The notes under the pieces: model-generated
Database searches by the model: none
Told to the model about the DNA's origin: nothing
The model's input: only the letters and a program-made list of their open reading frames with translations
Source: an uncultured Collinsella sp.
GTDB taxonomy: Bacteria; Actinomycetota; Coriobacteriia; Coriobacteriales; Coriobacteriaceae
DNA: 10,606 nucleotides
Direction: 5' to 3'
Assembly (NCBI GenBank): GCA_902463875.1
Contig: CABQHR010000044.1
Location: 1-10,606 of the forward strand
Program-made: the position numbers and the translations under genes
In this document: positions 1-6,291 of the stretch, in pieces
How positions within the stretch are numbered: the stretch's first letter is position 1
Layout: every line of letters starts with the position of its first letter

Positions 1-2
1 CG

Positions 3-779
3 CCGTATGGTCTTGCCGTGGCAGAGCTTGCGGCAAAGGTGGCGGTCGAGGCGGGAGTGACGGTAGTTTCGGGCGGCGCGGTCGGTTGTGACCAGGCCTC
101 GGGTTGGGCTGCGGTCAACGCCGGCGGCAAACACGTCGTGGTGCTGGGGACGGGCGCCGACGTGGTCTACCCGCGTTCGAGCGCGGGGCTTATTATGCGC
201 ACGCTCGATACGGGTGGCGCGGTCGTGTCGATCTCTCCGTGGGGCATGGGTCCGCGCAAGTTTGCCTTTCCGCGCCGCAATCGCGTGATCGCGGCCCTGT
301 CGCAAGCCCTCTTTGTTTCCGAGGCGGGTATGCCTTCCGGGACGTTTTCTACAGCCGAGGCTGCTATGGATTTGGGGCGCGAACTTCTTGTCGTGCCGGG
401 GTCGATCCTATCGCCCGAGTCGCGTGGCACGAATTACCTCATTGCGAACGGTGCTTGCTGCATCATCGACGAGGAATCTATCGAGATGGCTATCTCACGC
501 ATCTACGGCACCCTGCGCTACTCGCGCCCCGATGCTCCCGGCATTGCCGACCTGGATCCAACACAGCAGACCGTGATGCATGCGCTCATCGCCTCTCCGC
601 TCAAGGTCGACGACATCGCGGCGCTCGTCTCGCTCGATGCCGTCGGCGTACTTAAGCTCCTGGGTTCGCTTGAGCTCGAGGGTCTTATCGAGCGCATGAT
701 GGATGGAAGGTATGCGCCCTCCAAGTTTGCCCTTCACGCCCAGACACCCTTCGGTCACAATGGAAAACATGTCAATTAG
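3..779 (+). CDS. dprA: DNA-processing protein DprA, 3' part (5' end outside window)
   Basis: DprA binds incoming single-stranded DNA in the cytoplasm and loads RecA during natural transformation. The frame is open from the first full codon at base 3, so the gene is cut by the window edge; the GTG at 18 is internal. The visible Rossmann-like fold carries the family motifs in order: SGGAVGCD (about 72-95), the VLGTGADVVYP segment (about 141-173), FPRRNRVIA (about 270-296), then SGTFSTAEAA and VVPGSI, and the GTNYLIANGA segment (about 426-455). Bases 558-716 encode a C-terminal winged-helix domain of the DprA type (VDDIAALVSLDAVGVLKLL). The usual AH after the GxD motif is not seen (DQASGWAA), a small deviation. 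The stop TAG is at 777-779 and trmFO begins 14 bases later, so the two are probably co-transcribed. In Bacillus topA lies between them; here it does not. Identity is secure; competence of the host is not shown. Confidence 0.95.
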   Translation, partial: PYGLAVAELAAKVAVEAGVTVVSGGAVGCDQASGWAAVNAGGKHVVVLGTGADVVYPRSSAGLIMRTLDTGGAVVSISPWGMGPRKFAFPRRNRVIAALSQALFVSEAGMPSGTFSTAEAAMDLGRELLVVPGSILSPESRGTNYLIANGACCIIDEESIEMAISRIYGTLRYSRPDAPGIADLDPTQQTVMHALIASPLKVDDIAALVSLDAVGVLKLLGSLELEGLIERMMDGRYAPSKFALHAQTPFGHNGKHVN

Positions 780-786
780 AAAGGTG
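780..786 (+). promoter_or_regulatory. Ribosome binding site deciding the trmFO start
   Basis: AAAGGTG lies 7 bases before the ATG at 794 but only 1 base before the in-frame TTG at 788. Spacing therefore favours the ATG. Confidence 0.7.
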
Positions 787-793
787 TTTGCAG

Positions 794-2131
794 ATGCTGT
801 TTGATCAGGTGACGGTTATCGGTGGCGGTCTGGCGGGTTCGGAATGCGCGATCCAGCTGGCAGACCGCGGTTTTGCCGTTAAGCTGTGCGAGATGCGCCC
901 CCAGGTTAGCTCCCCGGCTCACCATACCGATCACTTGGCAGAGCTCGTCTGCTCCAATTCGTTTAAGTCGACCCGTCCGGATTCCGCGGCTGGTTTGCTG
1001 AAGGCCGAGCTTGAGCGCATGGGTTCAGTCCTGCTCGATTGCGCCCATCGCGCGGCTGTTCCCGCTGGCGGTGCCCTGGCGGTCGACCGCGTCAAGTTTT
1101 CCGAGCTTGTCGAGGCCGAGGTTGCCGCCCGTCCCAATATCGAGGTCGTGCACGGCGAGGTCACGCAGATTCCCGAGGGCCACGTGGTCATTGCCGCGGG
1201 CCCGCTGTGTTCACCGGCGCTGAGCGAAGAGGTCATGAAGCTCGTCGGTGGCGACGCCCTTGCGTTCTTCGATGCCGCGGCGCCGATCGTCGATGCCTCC
1301 ACGCTCGATATGGACGTGCTGTTTTCGCAGTCGCGCTACGAGGAGCAGGGGAGCGGCGACTATCTCAACGCTCCGCTCAACAAGGAGGAGTACGAGGCCT
1401 TTATCGAGGCACTTACCACGGCCGACCGCGTGGTGCTCAAAGACTTTGAGGGCGGCGATCTGTTCCAGGCCTGCCAGCCTGCCGAGGAAGTTGCGCGCAC
1501 CGGCAAGGACGCCATTCGCTTTGGCGCCATGAAGCCCGTCGGCCTCACCGACCCGCGTACCGGACGTCGCCCCTGGGCGGCGATTCAGCTGCGTGCCGAG
1601 AACAAGGAGAAGACCGCCTATAACCTGGTGGGCTTCCAGACAAACCTGACCTTTGGCGAGCAGAAGCGCGTCTTCCATATGGTGCCGGGCCTGGAGAACG
1701 CTGAGTTCTTCCGCTACGGTGTCATGCACCGCAATACCTTTGTCGACGCCCCGCACGTGCTCGATGGCACCTTTGCCGTGCCCGGTACCGGCGTGCGCCT
1801 GGCCGGTCAGATCACCGGCACCGAGGGGTACATGGAAGCCGTGGCGACCGGTCTGCTCGCGGCGCTCAACACCTATGCCGAGGCTATCGGTGTCGCGGGC
1901 GTCGAGTTGCCGCGCGTGGGCGCCTTGGGTGCGCTCGTGGGCTATGCGACCGATCCTGCCACCGTGGGCTATCAGCCTATGCATGTCAACTTTGGCCTGG
2001 TGCCTCCACTCGAGGATGGTAAGCGCCGCAGCAAGCGCGACCGCTACCAGGCCTATGCGGACCGTGCGCTCGAGGCCCTTGATGCCTATCTGGCCACTCG
2101 TCCTGATCTGTTTGGAGGCGACCGGTCATAG
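794..2131 (+). CDS. trmFO: FAD/folate-dependent tRNA (uracil-54-C5)-methyltransferase TrmFO
   Basis: TrmFO makes ribothymidine at position 54 of the tRNA T-loop, using methylenetetrahydrofolate as carbon donor and FAD as reductant. The 445-residue product has the N-terminal dinucleotide-binding motif VIGGGLAGSE (residues 8-17). The HHTDHLAELVCSNSFKS segment contains Cys53, and a second cysteine, Cys227, sits in LFQACQPAEE. These match the two functional cysteines known from Bacillus subtilis TrmFO (Cys53 and Cys226). The C-terminal half has the conserved MKPVGLTDPRTGRRPWA and GQITGTEGYMEA segments. The ATG at 794 is chosen over the TTG two codons upstream because of SD spacing, and it also puts the first cysteine exactly at 53. 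The gene follows dprA closely. Its TAG stop overlaps the proposed ATA start of the recombinase. Length and motifs are normal for the family. Confidence 0.96.
   Translation: MLFDQVTVIGGGLAGSECAIQLADRGFAVKLCEMRPQVSSPAHHTDHLAELVCSNSFKSTRPDSAAGLLKAELERMGSVLLDCAHRAAVPAGGALAVDRVKFSELVEAEVAARPNIEVVHGEVTQIPEGHVVIAAGPLCSPALSEEVMKLVGGDALAFFDAAAPIVDASTLDMDVLFSQSRYEEQGSGDYLNAPLNKEEYEAFIEALTTADRVVLKDFEGGDLFQACQPAEEVARTGKDAIRFGAMKPVGLTDPRTGRRPWAAIQLRAENKEKTAYNLVGFQTNLTFGEQKRVFHMVPGLENAEFFRYGVMHRNTFVDAPHVLDGTFAVPGTGVRLAGQITGTEGYMEAVATGLLAALNTYAEAIGVAGVELPRVGALGALVGYATDPATVGYQPMHVNFGLVPPLEDGKRRSKRDRYQAYADRALEALDAYLATRPDLFGGDRS
2114..2118 (+). promoter_or_regulatory. SD sequence for the recombinase, inside trmFO
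   Basis: GGAGG lies within the last codons of trmFO, 9 bases before the ATA at 2128. No similar motif stands before the GTG at 2206, and the CTG at 2140 would be 21 bases away. The motif therefore supports initiation at 2128. Confidence 0.6.
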
Positions 2132-3048
2132 CCTTTGACCTGTACGACACCGTCGACTCGTTTATCGCCTATATCTCACGTGTCGAGGGACTTTCTCCCA
2201 ACACGGTGACGGCCTACGGCTCGAGGCTGGAGCGCTTTGCTGCCTGGTGCGAGCGCGAGGATATCGATGCTTTCGCTGCCGACGTGCGCACCATTCGCCG
2301 CTATCTTGCCGAGCTTTCGCGTGAGCAGGTGGCTCCCCGAACGCTTGCGGCGCATCTGTCGGCTATCCGATCGCTCTATCGATGGATGGCTGCCGAGGGG
2401 GTCGTGGAGGGCGATGTGGTCTCGGCAATTTCCTCGCCCAAGCTCCCGCGCGATCTACCCGGTGTGCTGACGACCCAACAGGTGGAGGCGCTGCTCAAGA
2501 CGCCTGATACCTCAACACCCGCGGGACTGCGCGATGCGGCGATGCTCGAGCTGCTCTATGCCTCGGGCGCCCGTATCTCTGAGCTCGCAGCACTCAATGT
2601 GGAGTCAATTGCGTGGTCCGAACGCACGCTGCGCCTGTGGGGCAAGGGGAGCAAAGAACGTATCGTCCCTCTGTATCGTCGTGCGCTCGAGGCGACGCGT
2701 CTCTATATTGAGGAGGGGAGGCCGGAGTTGCTCGCTCGGGCAAAGCGCCGTGACCCCGCTACCGGGGCGCATCCGCTGCTTATATCGGCGCGCGGCAATC
2801 GCATGAGTGCCGCCATGCTCAGGCGGCGGTTCCATACGCTGGCGACACTTGCCGGCATTCCGGCCGACATCGCCCCGCATGCGATGCGCCATACCTTTGC
2901 GACCGACTTGCTCGAGGGCGGTGCGGACCTGCGCTCGGTTCAAGAGCTGCTGGGTCATGCGAGCCTGTCCACGACGCAGATCTACACGCATCTCACGCCC
3001 GATCGGCTTAAGCGGGCCGTGGCTCAAGCCCATCCCCGCGGCGAATAG
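2128..3048 (+). CDS. xerC: Tyrosine recombinase XerC/XerD type, probable ATA start
   Basis: Xer recombinases resolve chromosome dimers at the dif site. From 2128 the product is 306 residues, the usual Xer length. The N-terminal SAM-like DNA-binding domain starts with DTVDSFIAYISRVEGLSPNT (about residues 7-26). The catalytic set is complete and spaced as in E. coli XerD: Arg149 in ARISEL, Lys173 in GKGSKERIVPL, His251 and Arg254 in HAMRHTFAT, His277 in LLGHASLSTTQ, and Tyr286 in IYTHL. The frame is open only from 2107 and holds no ATG, GTG or TTG before the GTG at 2206. Starting at 2206 would delete the first domain helix and give 280 residues. ATA at 2128 has GGAGG 9 bases upstream and overlaps the trmFO stop (ATAG). 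The position after trmFO matches xerC (codV) of Bacillus, but sequence alone does not separate XerC from XerD. Function is secure; the start codon is inferred. Confidence 0.92.
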   Translation: MAFDLYDTVDSFIAYISRVEGLSPNTVTAYGSRLERFAAWCEREDIDAFAADVRTIRRYLAELSREQVAPRTLAAHLSAIRSLYRWMAAEGVVEGDVVSAISSPKLPRDLPGVLTTQQVEALLKTPDTSTPAGLRDAAMLELLYASGARISELAALNVESIAWSERTLRLWGKGSKERIVPLYRRALEATRLYIEEGRPELLARAKRRDPATGAHPLLISARGNRMSAAMLRRRFHTLATLAGIPADIAPHAMRHTFATDLLEGGADLRSVQELLGHASLSTTQIYTHLTPDRLKRAVAQAHPRGE

Positions 3049-3097
3049 TGGCTGGTCCGTCCCGCGCCGCACTCAGGTGTGTGGTTTTGATTGCGGG

Positions 3098-3126
3098 TTG
3101 GCAGGAAGAAGCATTCCTGCTATCAT
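3098..3126 (+). promoter_or_regulatory. Promoter of the rpsB-tsf unit
   Basis: TTGGCA (3098-3103) and TATCAT (3121-3126) are separated by exactly 17 bases and resemble vegetative sigma-factor hexamers. TG at 3118-3119 gives an extended -10 (TGnTATCAT). Transcription should begin near 3132-3134, leaving a leader of roughly 130 bases before rpsB. The -35 and -10 spacer is filled by a perfect inverted repeat, listed separately. Confidence 0.75.
3101..3120. repeat. Perfect inverted repeat inside the rpsB promoter spacer
   Basis: GCAGGAA, six bases, then TTCCTGC form a perfect 7-bp dyad. It overlaps the last bases of the -35 hexamer and ends directly before the -10. It is not followed by a T-run, so it is not a good terminator for the recombinase gene. 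It could be an operator, but no regulator can be named. Confidence 0.6.
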
Positions 3127-3132
3127 TCATCG

Positions 3133-3267
3133 GGTTGCTTCACGGCAACAGGTTTTTATCACGCACGCGCGGCTACTTCATACCGTGGTGCCCGGGCTTT
3201 GGTAGCACATGTCCGGGTTGGTTTTGGAGGATGACCCCGCGCGGAGGCAAACCACAGGAGGTTTAAC
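3133..3267 (+). promoter_or_regulatory. rpsB mRNA leader with hairpins
   Basis: This untranslated leader contains two possible hairpins. A small stem near the predicted transcript start pairs GTTGC (3134-3138) with GCAAC (3145-3149). A stronger stem pairs CCCGGGC (3191-3197) with GTCCGGG (3211-3217), including one G-U pair, with a 13-base loop. Three SD-like purine runs follow: GGAGG at 3226-3230, GGAGG at 3243-3247 and AGGAGG at 3256-3261. Only the last has proper spacing (6 bases) to the rpsB ATG. In several bacteria S2 represses its own mRNA through the rpsB leader. A similar role here is inference. Confidence 0.4.
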
Positions 3268-3996
3268 ATGGCTACCAAGATTAATATCCGCACCCTGCTC
3301 GAGGCCGGCTGCCACTTCGGTCACCAGACCCGTCGCTGGAACCCCAAGATGAAGCCGTTCATCTTCGGTGAGCGCAACGGCATCTACATCCTTGACCTCA
3401 AGCAGACCATCCTCGACGCCGACCAGGCCTATACTTTCGTCAAGAACGTCGCCAAGGGCGGCAACGTGCTGTTCGTCGGCACCAAGAAGCAGGCTCAGGA
3501 GGCCGTCAAGAACGCTGCTGAGCGCGCCAACATGCCTTACATCAACCAGCGTTGGCTCGGCGGTATGCTGACCAACTTCGTTACCATCCGCTCCCGCATC
3601 AACCGCATGGAGGAGCTCGAGGCCATGGTCGAGGACGGCCGCATGGCTGTTCTGCCCAAGAAGGAGCAGGCTGTTCTCGGTAAGGAGCTCACCAAGCTCC
3701 AGACCAACCTCGGTGGTGCCCGCGACATGAAGGGTCTGCCCCAGGCTCTCTTCGTCATCGACACCAAGCGCGAGGAGAACGCCATCAAGGAGGCTCAGCG
3801 CCTGAACATCCCCGTCGTCGCTCTGATCGACACCAACTCCGATCCCGACGAGGTCGAGTACGGCATCCCCTGCAACGATGACGCTATCTCTGCTGTCACC
3901 CTTATGTGCGAGCTCATGGCTGACGCCTGCCTCGCTGGCTCCGGCAAGGAGCAGGTCTCCGAGGCCGAGATGGCCGCTGAGCCCAAGGCCGAGTAA
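3268..3996 (+). CDS. rpsB: 30S ribosomal protein S2
   Basis: S2 is a late-assembling protein of the small ribosomal subunit, on the solvent side near S1 and the mRNA exit. The 242-residue product starts [20 protein letters not shown]. It shows the expected segments [20 protein letters not shown] (residues 22-41), GTKKQA (71-76), [11 protein letters not shown] (94-104) and the second S2 signature beginning [16 protein letters not shown] (158-173). A charged helical segment at about 105-140 fits the coiled-coil protrusion. The C-terminal tail is acidic ([12 protein letters not shown]). AGGAGG at 3256-3261 is spaced 6 bases from the ATG. Codon use is strongly biased (lysine almost only AAG, arginine CGC/CGT), as expected for a highly expressed gene. 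It is the first gene of a two-gene unit with tsf. Confidence 0.99.
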   Translation: MATKINIRTLLEAGCHFGHQTRRWNPKMKPFIFGERNGIYILDLKQTILDADQAYTFVKNVAKGGNVLFVGTKKQAQEAVKNAAERANMPYINQRWLGGMLTNFVTIRSRINRMEELEAMVEDGRMAVLPKKEQAVLGKELTKLQTNLGGARDMKGLPQALFVIDTKREENAIKEAQRLNIPVVALIDTNSDPDEVEYGIPCNDDAISAVTLMCELMADACLAGSGKEQVSEAEMAAEPKAE

Positions 3997-4041
3997 ATCA
4001 GTCTTAGTTAATTCTTTTTCATCTCTTTGAAAGGAACCACA

Positions 4042-4911
4042 ATGGCCCAGATTACCGCCGCTATGGTCAAGCAGCTCCGCGAGATGACCGACTCCCCGAT
4101 GATGGAGTGCAAGAAGGCTCTCGTCGAGGCTGACGGCGACATGGACGCCGCTGTCGACGTTCTGCGTAAGAACGGCCTTGCCAAGGCTGCCAAGAAGGCT
4201 GGCCGTGAGACCAACGAGGGCGCTGTCGCCGCGTTCGTCTCCGAGGATGGCAAGACCGGCGCTCTGCTCGAGCTCTCCTGCGAGACCGACTTCGTTGGCT
4301 CCAACGCCAAGTTCACCGGCTTTGCTTCCAAGGTCGCTGAGGTTGTCGCCACCACCGAGCCTGCTGACGTCGACGCTCTGCTCGAGAAGCCGATGGGCGA
4401 GGAGACCGTTTCCTCCGAGCTCACCGAGATGATTCACATCATGGGCGAGAACATGAAGATCTCCCGCTTCGCTGCCCGCAAGGCCGAGAACGGCGCGCTC
4501 GCTTCTTACATCCACATGGGTGGTAAGATTGGCGTCCTCGTCGAGTTCGCCTTCGAGAAGGCCGAGACCGCTCAGGCTGAGTCCTTCAAGACCTTCGCTC
4601 ACGACGTTGCCCTTCAGGTTGCCGCCGTCGCACCGATCTGCGCCACCCGCGATCAGGTTCCGGCCGAGACCGTCGAGCACGAGAAGCAGATCTACATGGC
4701 CCAGGCTGCCGAGTCCGGCAAGCCCGAGGCTATCCAGGAGAAGATGGCTGTTGGCCGTCTGGAGAAGTTCTACAAGCAGTCCGTGCTCACCGAGCAGGAG
4801 TTCATCAAGGACAGCTCCCTCACCATCAAGAAGTACGCTGAGCAGGTCTCCAAGGAGCTCGGCGACACCATTACCGTCGTTGCCTTTGACCGTCTGGTCC
4901 GTGGCGAGTAA
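4042..4911 (+). CDS. tsf: Elongation factor Ts
   Basis: EF-Ts is the nucleotide exchange factor that releases GDP from EF-Tu in the cytoplasm. The 289-residue product has the N-terminal UBA-like domain (about 1-55, with VKQLREMTDSPMMECKKALV). It also has the Tu-contacting TDFV motif at residues 82-85 (SCETDFVGSN), the core subdomains (IHMGGKIGVLVEF at about 147-159) and the late KIYMAQA-like segment (KQIYMAQAAESGKP). The ATG at 4042 is preceded by GAAAGGA (4029-4035) at 6 bases. An in-frame TTG at 4027 lies upstream of that SD and is rejected. The gene follows rpsB by 45 bases with no hairpin between them, so both are made from the promoter near 3100. A strong terminator stands directly downstream. 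Codon bias is as strong as in rpsB. Confidence 0.99.
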   Translation: MAQITAAMVKQLREMTDSPMMECKKALVEADGDMDAAVDVLRKNGLAKAAKKAGRETNEGAVAAFVSEDGKTGALLELSCETDFVGSNAKFTGFASKVAEVVATTEPADVDALLEKPMGEETVSSELTEMIHIMGENMKISRFAARKAENGALASYIHMGGKIGVLVEFAFEKAETAQAESFKTFAHDVALQVAAVAPICATRDQVPAETVEHEKQIYMAQAAESGKPEAIQEKMAVGRLEKFYKQSVLTEQEFIKDSSLTIKKYAEQVSKELGDTITVVAFDRLVRGE

Positions 4912-4934
4912 ATAAGCTCTTGTAGCTGGTAATG

Positions 4935-4969
4935 AGCAGGCTGTGGGTTTTACTCACAGCCTGCTTTTT
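4935..4969 (+). terminator. Rho-independent terminator of rpsB-tsf
   Basis: A 13-bp stem forms between 4935-4947 (AGCAGGCTGTGGG) and 4953-4965 (CTCACAGCCTGCT). It has one G-U pair and a five-base loop, and its last base begins a run of five T at 4965-4969. It lies 24 bases after the tsf stop and separates rpsB-tsf from pyrH onward. Confidence 0.92.
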
Positions 4970-4972
4970 CAT

Positions 4973-4988
4973 GGCTCTTATCAGAGCC
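4973..4988. repeat. Short inverted repeat upstream of the pyrH -10
   Basis: GGCTCT, TATC, AGAGCC is a perfect 6-bp dyad with a four-base centre, covering the expected -35 and spacer region of the pyrH promoter. It may be an operator or a second minor hairpin after the tsf terminator. No strong T-run follows. Confidence 0.45.
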
Positions 4989-4990
4989 TT

Positions 4991-4999
4991 TGATATCAT
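4991..4999 (+). promoter_or_regulatory. Extended -10 promoter for pyrH and downstream genes
   Basis: TGATATCAT gives TG, one base, then TATCAT, the same TGnTATCAT extended -10 as in the rpsB promoter. No good -35 is seen at the proper distance (ATGGCT at 4971-4976). The site lies just after the tsf terminator and would start transcription near 5006, about 22 bases before pyrH. A promoter is needed here because of the terminator; the exact site is inferred. Confidence 0.55.
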
Positions 5000-5014
5000 A
5001 TTGAGAGTCTAATT

Positions 5015-5022
5015 AAAGGAGG
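5015..5022 (+). promoter_or_regulatory. Strong SD before the TTG start of pyrH
   Basis: AAAGGAGG lies 6 bases before TTG at 5029. It is an almost perfect anti-16S match and fixes the TTG as start codon. Confidence 0.8.
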
Positions 5023-5028
5023 ATCGCT

Positions 5029-5751
5029 TTGTCCGACATCCGATATAAACGCGTGCTTCTTAAGCTTTCCGGCGAAGCACTGATGGGCGACGGCCAATAT
5101 GGCATTGACCCCAAGGTTACCGACCATCTTGCCAAGCAGGTCAAGGAGCTGCTCGCCGTTGGCCATGAGGTCGGCGTCGTTGTCGGCGGCGGCAATATTT
5201 TCCGCGGCATGGCAGGCGCTGCCGGTGGCATGGAGCGTGCTCAGGCCGACTACATGGGCATGCTGGCAACCGTTATGAACGCGCTCGCCCTGCAGGATGC
5301 CTTCGAGCATAACGATGTTCCCTGCCGCGTGATGAGCGCTATCCAGATGAACGAGATCTGCGAGCCCTATATTCGCCGTCGCGCTATCAACCACCTTTCC
5401 AAGGGCAACGTTGTTATTTTTGCCGCCGGTTCGGGCAATCCGTACTTTACGACCGACACCGCCGCGGCTCTTCGTGCGTGCGAGATCGGCGCTGAGATTC
5501 TGATTAAAGCCACCAAGGTTGACGGCATCTACGACAAGGATCCCGTCAAGTGCGCCGATGCCGTCCGTTTTGACAAGATTACCTATCACGAGGTTCTCGT
5601 CCACGGTCTGCAGGTTATGGATTCCACGGCTACGGCTCTGTGTCAGGATAACCGTATGCCGATTTTGGTCCTCAACATCGATGGCGAGGACACCGTCAAG
5701 CGCGCGCTCGCGGGTGAGCCCGTCGGCACGCTCGTCTATCAGGAGGATTAA
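5029..5751 (+). CDS. pyrH: Uridylate kinase (UMP kinase)
   Basis: PyrH phosphorylates UMP to UDP with ATP, the step after de novo UMP synthesis, and belongs to the amino-acid-kinase fold (usually hexameric). The 240-residue length is typical. Visible motifs are the N-terminal [11 protein letters not shown] (residues 10-20), the glycine loop [11 protein letters not shown] (50-60), the UMP-binding segment [18 protein letters not shown] (133-150) and [13 protein letters not shown] (160-172). The start is TTG, with a near-perfect SD and no ATG or GTG close by in frame before the conserved KLSGEAL. It is the first gene after the tsf terminator. frr begins two bases after its stop, so the pair is translationally close. 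Confidence 0.98.
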   Translation: MSDIRYKRVLLKLSGEALMGDGQYGIDPKVTDHLAKQVKELLAVGHEVGVVVGGGNIFRGMAGAAGGMERAQADYMGMLATVMNALALQDAFEHNDVPCRVMSAIQMNEICEPYIRRRAINHLSKGNVVIFAAGSGNPYFTTDTAAALRACEIGAEILIKATKVDGIYDKDPVKCADAVRFDKITYHEVLVHGLQVMDSTATALCQDNRMPILVLNIDGEDTVKRALAGEPVGTLVYQED

Positions 5752-5753
5752 GC

Positions 5754-6290
5754 ATGGCAGAGAACATCACCGCCCATATGGACAAGTCGCTCGAGTCCCT
5801 CAAGCATAACTTCTCCAAGGTTCGTACCGGCCGCGCCAATGCCAACATTCTGTCCGACATCACCGTCGATTATTACGGTGTTCCCACGCCGGTCACGCAG
5901 GTTGCCGCCGTCAAGACCCCCGAGGCTCACATGCTGCTCATCGAGCCGTGGGACAAGGCGCTCATCAACGCTATCGTCAAGGCCATCGGCGCTTCCGATC
6001 TGGGCATTACCCCCAACTCCGATGGCACCGTCGTTCGTCTGCCGTTCCCGGCCCCCACTGAGGAGCGCCGTCGCGAGCTCGTCAAGGAGTGCCGTGAGTA
6101 CGCCGAGCAGGCCAAGGTGTCTATCCGTAACATCCGTCGCGACTTCAACAATAAGCTCGAGCGCGATGAGGAGCTCACCGAGGACGATGTCCGTCGCGAG
6201 CAGGCCAAGGTCCAGAAGCACACCGATGAGTATGTCGCCAAGGTCGAGGAGCTTCTGAAGGAAAAAGAAGCCGAGGTCATGGAGATCTAA
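5754..6290 (+). CDS. frr: Ribosome recycling factor
   Basis: RRF acts with EF-G to split post-termination ribosomes into subunits. The 178-residue product covers the whole family. Helix 1 carries SLESLKHNFSKVRTGRANANIL (residues about 12-33), followed by the domain II segment VDYYGVPTPVTQVAAV and the conserved LPFPAPTEERRRELVKEC. The C-terminal helices have IRNIRRDFNNKL and an acidic and lysine-rich end. It is a few residues shorter than the E. coli protein (185), mainly at the N-terminus. AGGAGG at 5741-5746, inside the end of pyrH, is 7 bases before the ATG. The stop at 6288-6290 is one base before the GTG of uppS. Confidence 0.98.
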   Translation: MAENITAHMDKSLESLKHNFSKVRTGRANANILSDITVDYYGVPTPVTQVAAVKTPEAHMLLIEPWDKALINAIVKAIGASDLGITPNSDGTVVRLPFPAPTEERRRELVKECREYAEQAKVSIRNIRRDFNNKLERDEELTEDDVRREQAKVQKHTDEYVAKVEELLKEKEAEVMEI

Positions 6291-6291
6291 G

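Noticed and set aside
788..793. TTG at 788 as the trmFO start
   Set aside because: It is only 1 base from the SD; the ATG at 794 has ideal spacing and places the first functional cysteine at residue 53.
1211..1984. A 257-codon open frame on the minus strand opposite trmFO
   Set aside because: It is antisense to a full-length, motif-complete trmFO and is best explained by codon bias.
2140..2142. CTG at 2140 as the recombinase start
   Set aside because: It would be 21 bases from GGAGG; ATA at 2128 fits spacing and length better, though CTG cannot be fully excluded.
3134..3157. Small hairpin followed by TTTTT as terminator of the recombinase gene
   Set aside because: The stem has only five strong pairs and is separated from the T-run by AGG; it also lies at the predicted rpsB transcript start. 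It is noted only as part of the leader.
3231..3266. Eleven-codon reading frame ending one base before rpsB, a possible leader peptide
   Set aside because: Its SD-like GGAGG directly touches the ATG, so initiation is unlikely; the purine runs are better explained by the leader itself.
4027..4041. TTG at 4027 as the tsf start
   Set aside because: It lies upstream of the SD GAAAGGA, and the protein family begins at the ATG at 4042.
3178..4680. A 500-codon open frame on the minus strand across rpsB and tsf
   Set aside because: It is a shadow of two unmistakable ribosomal genes with strong codon bias in a GC-rich genome; its product is low-complexity Leu/Gly/Asp with no recognisable domain.
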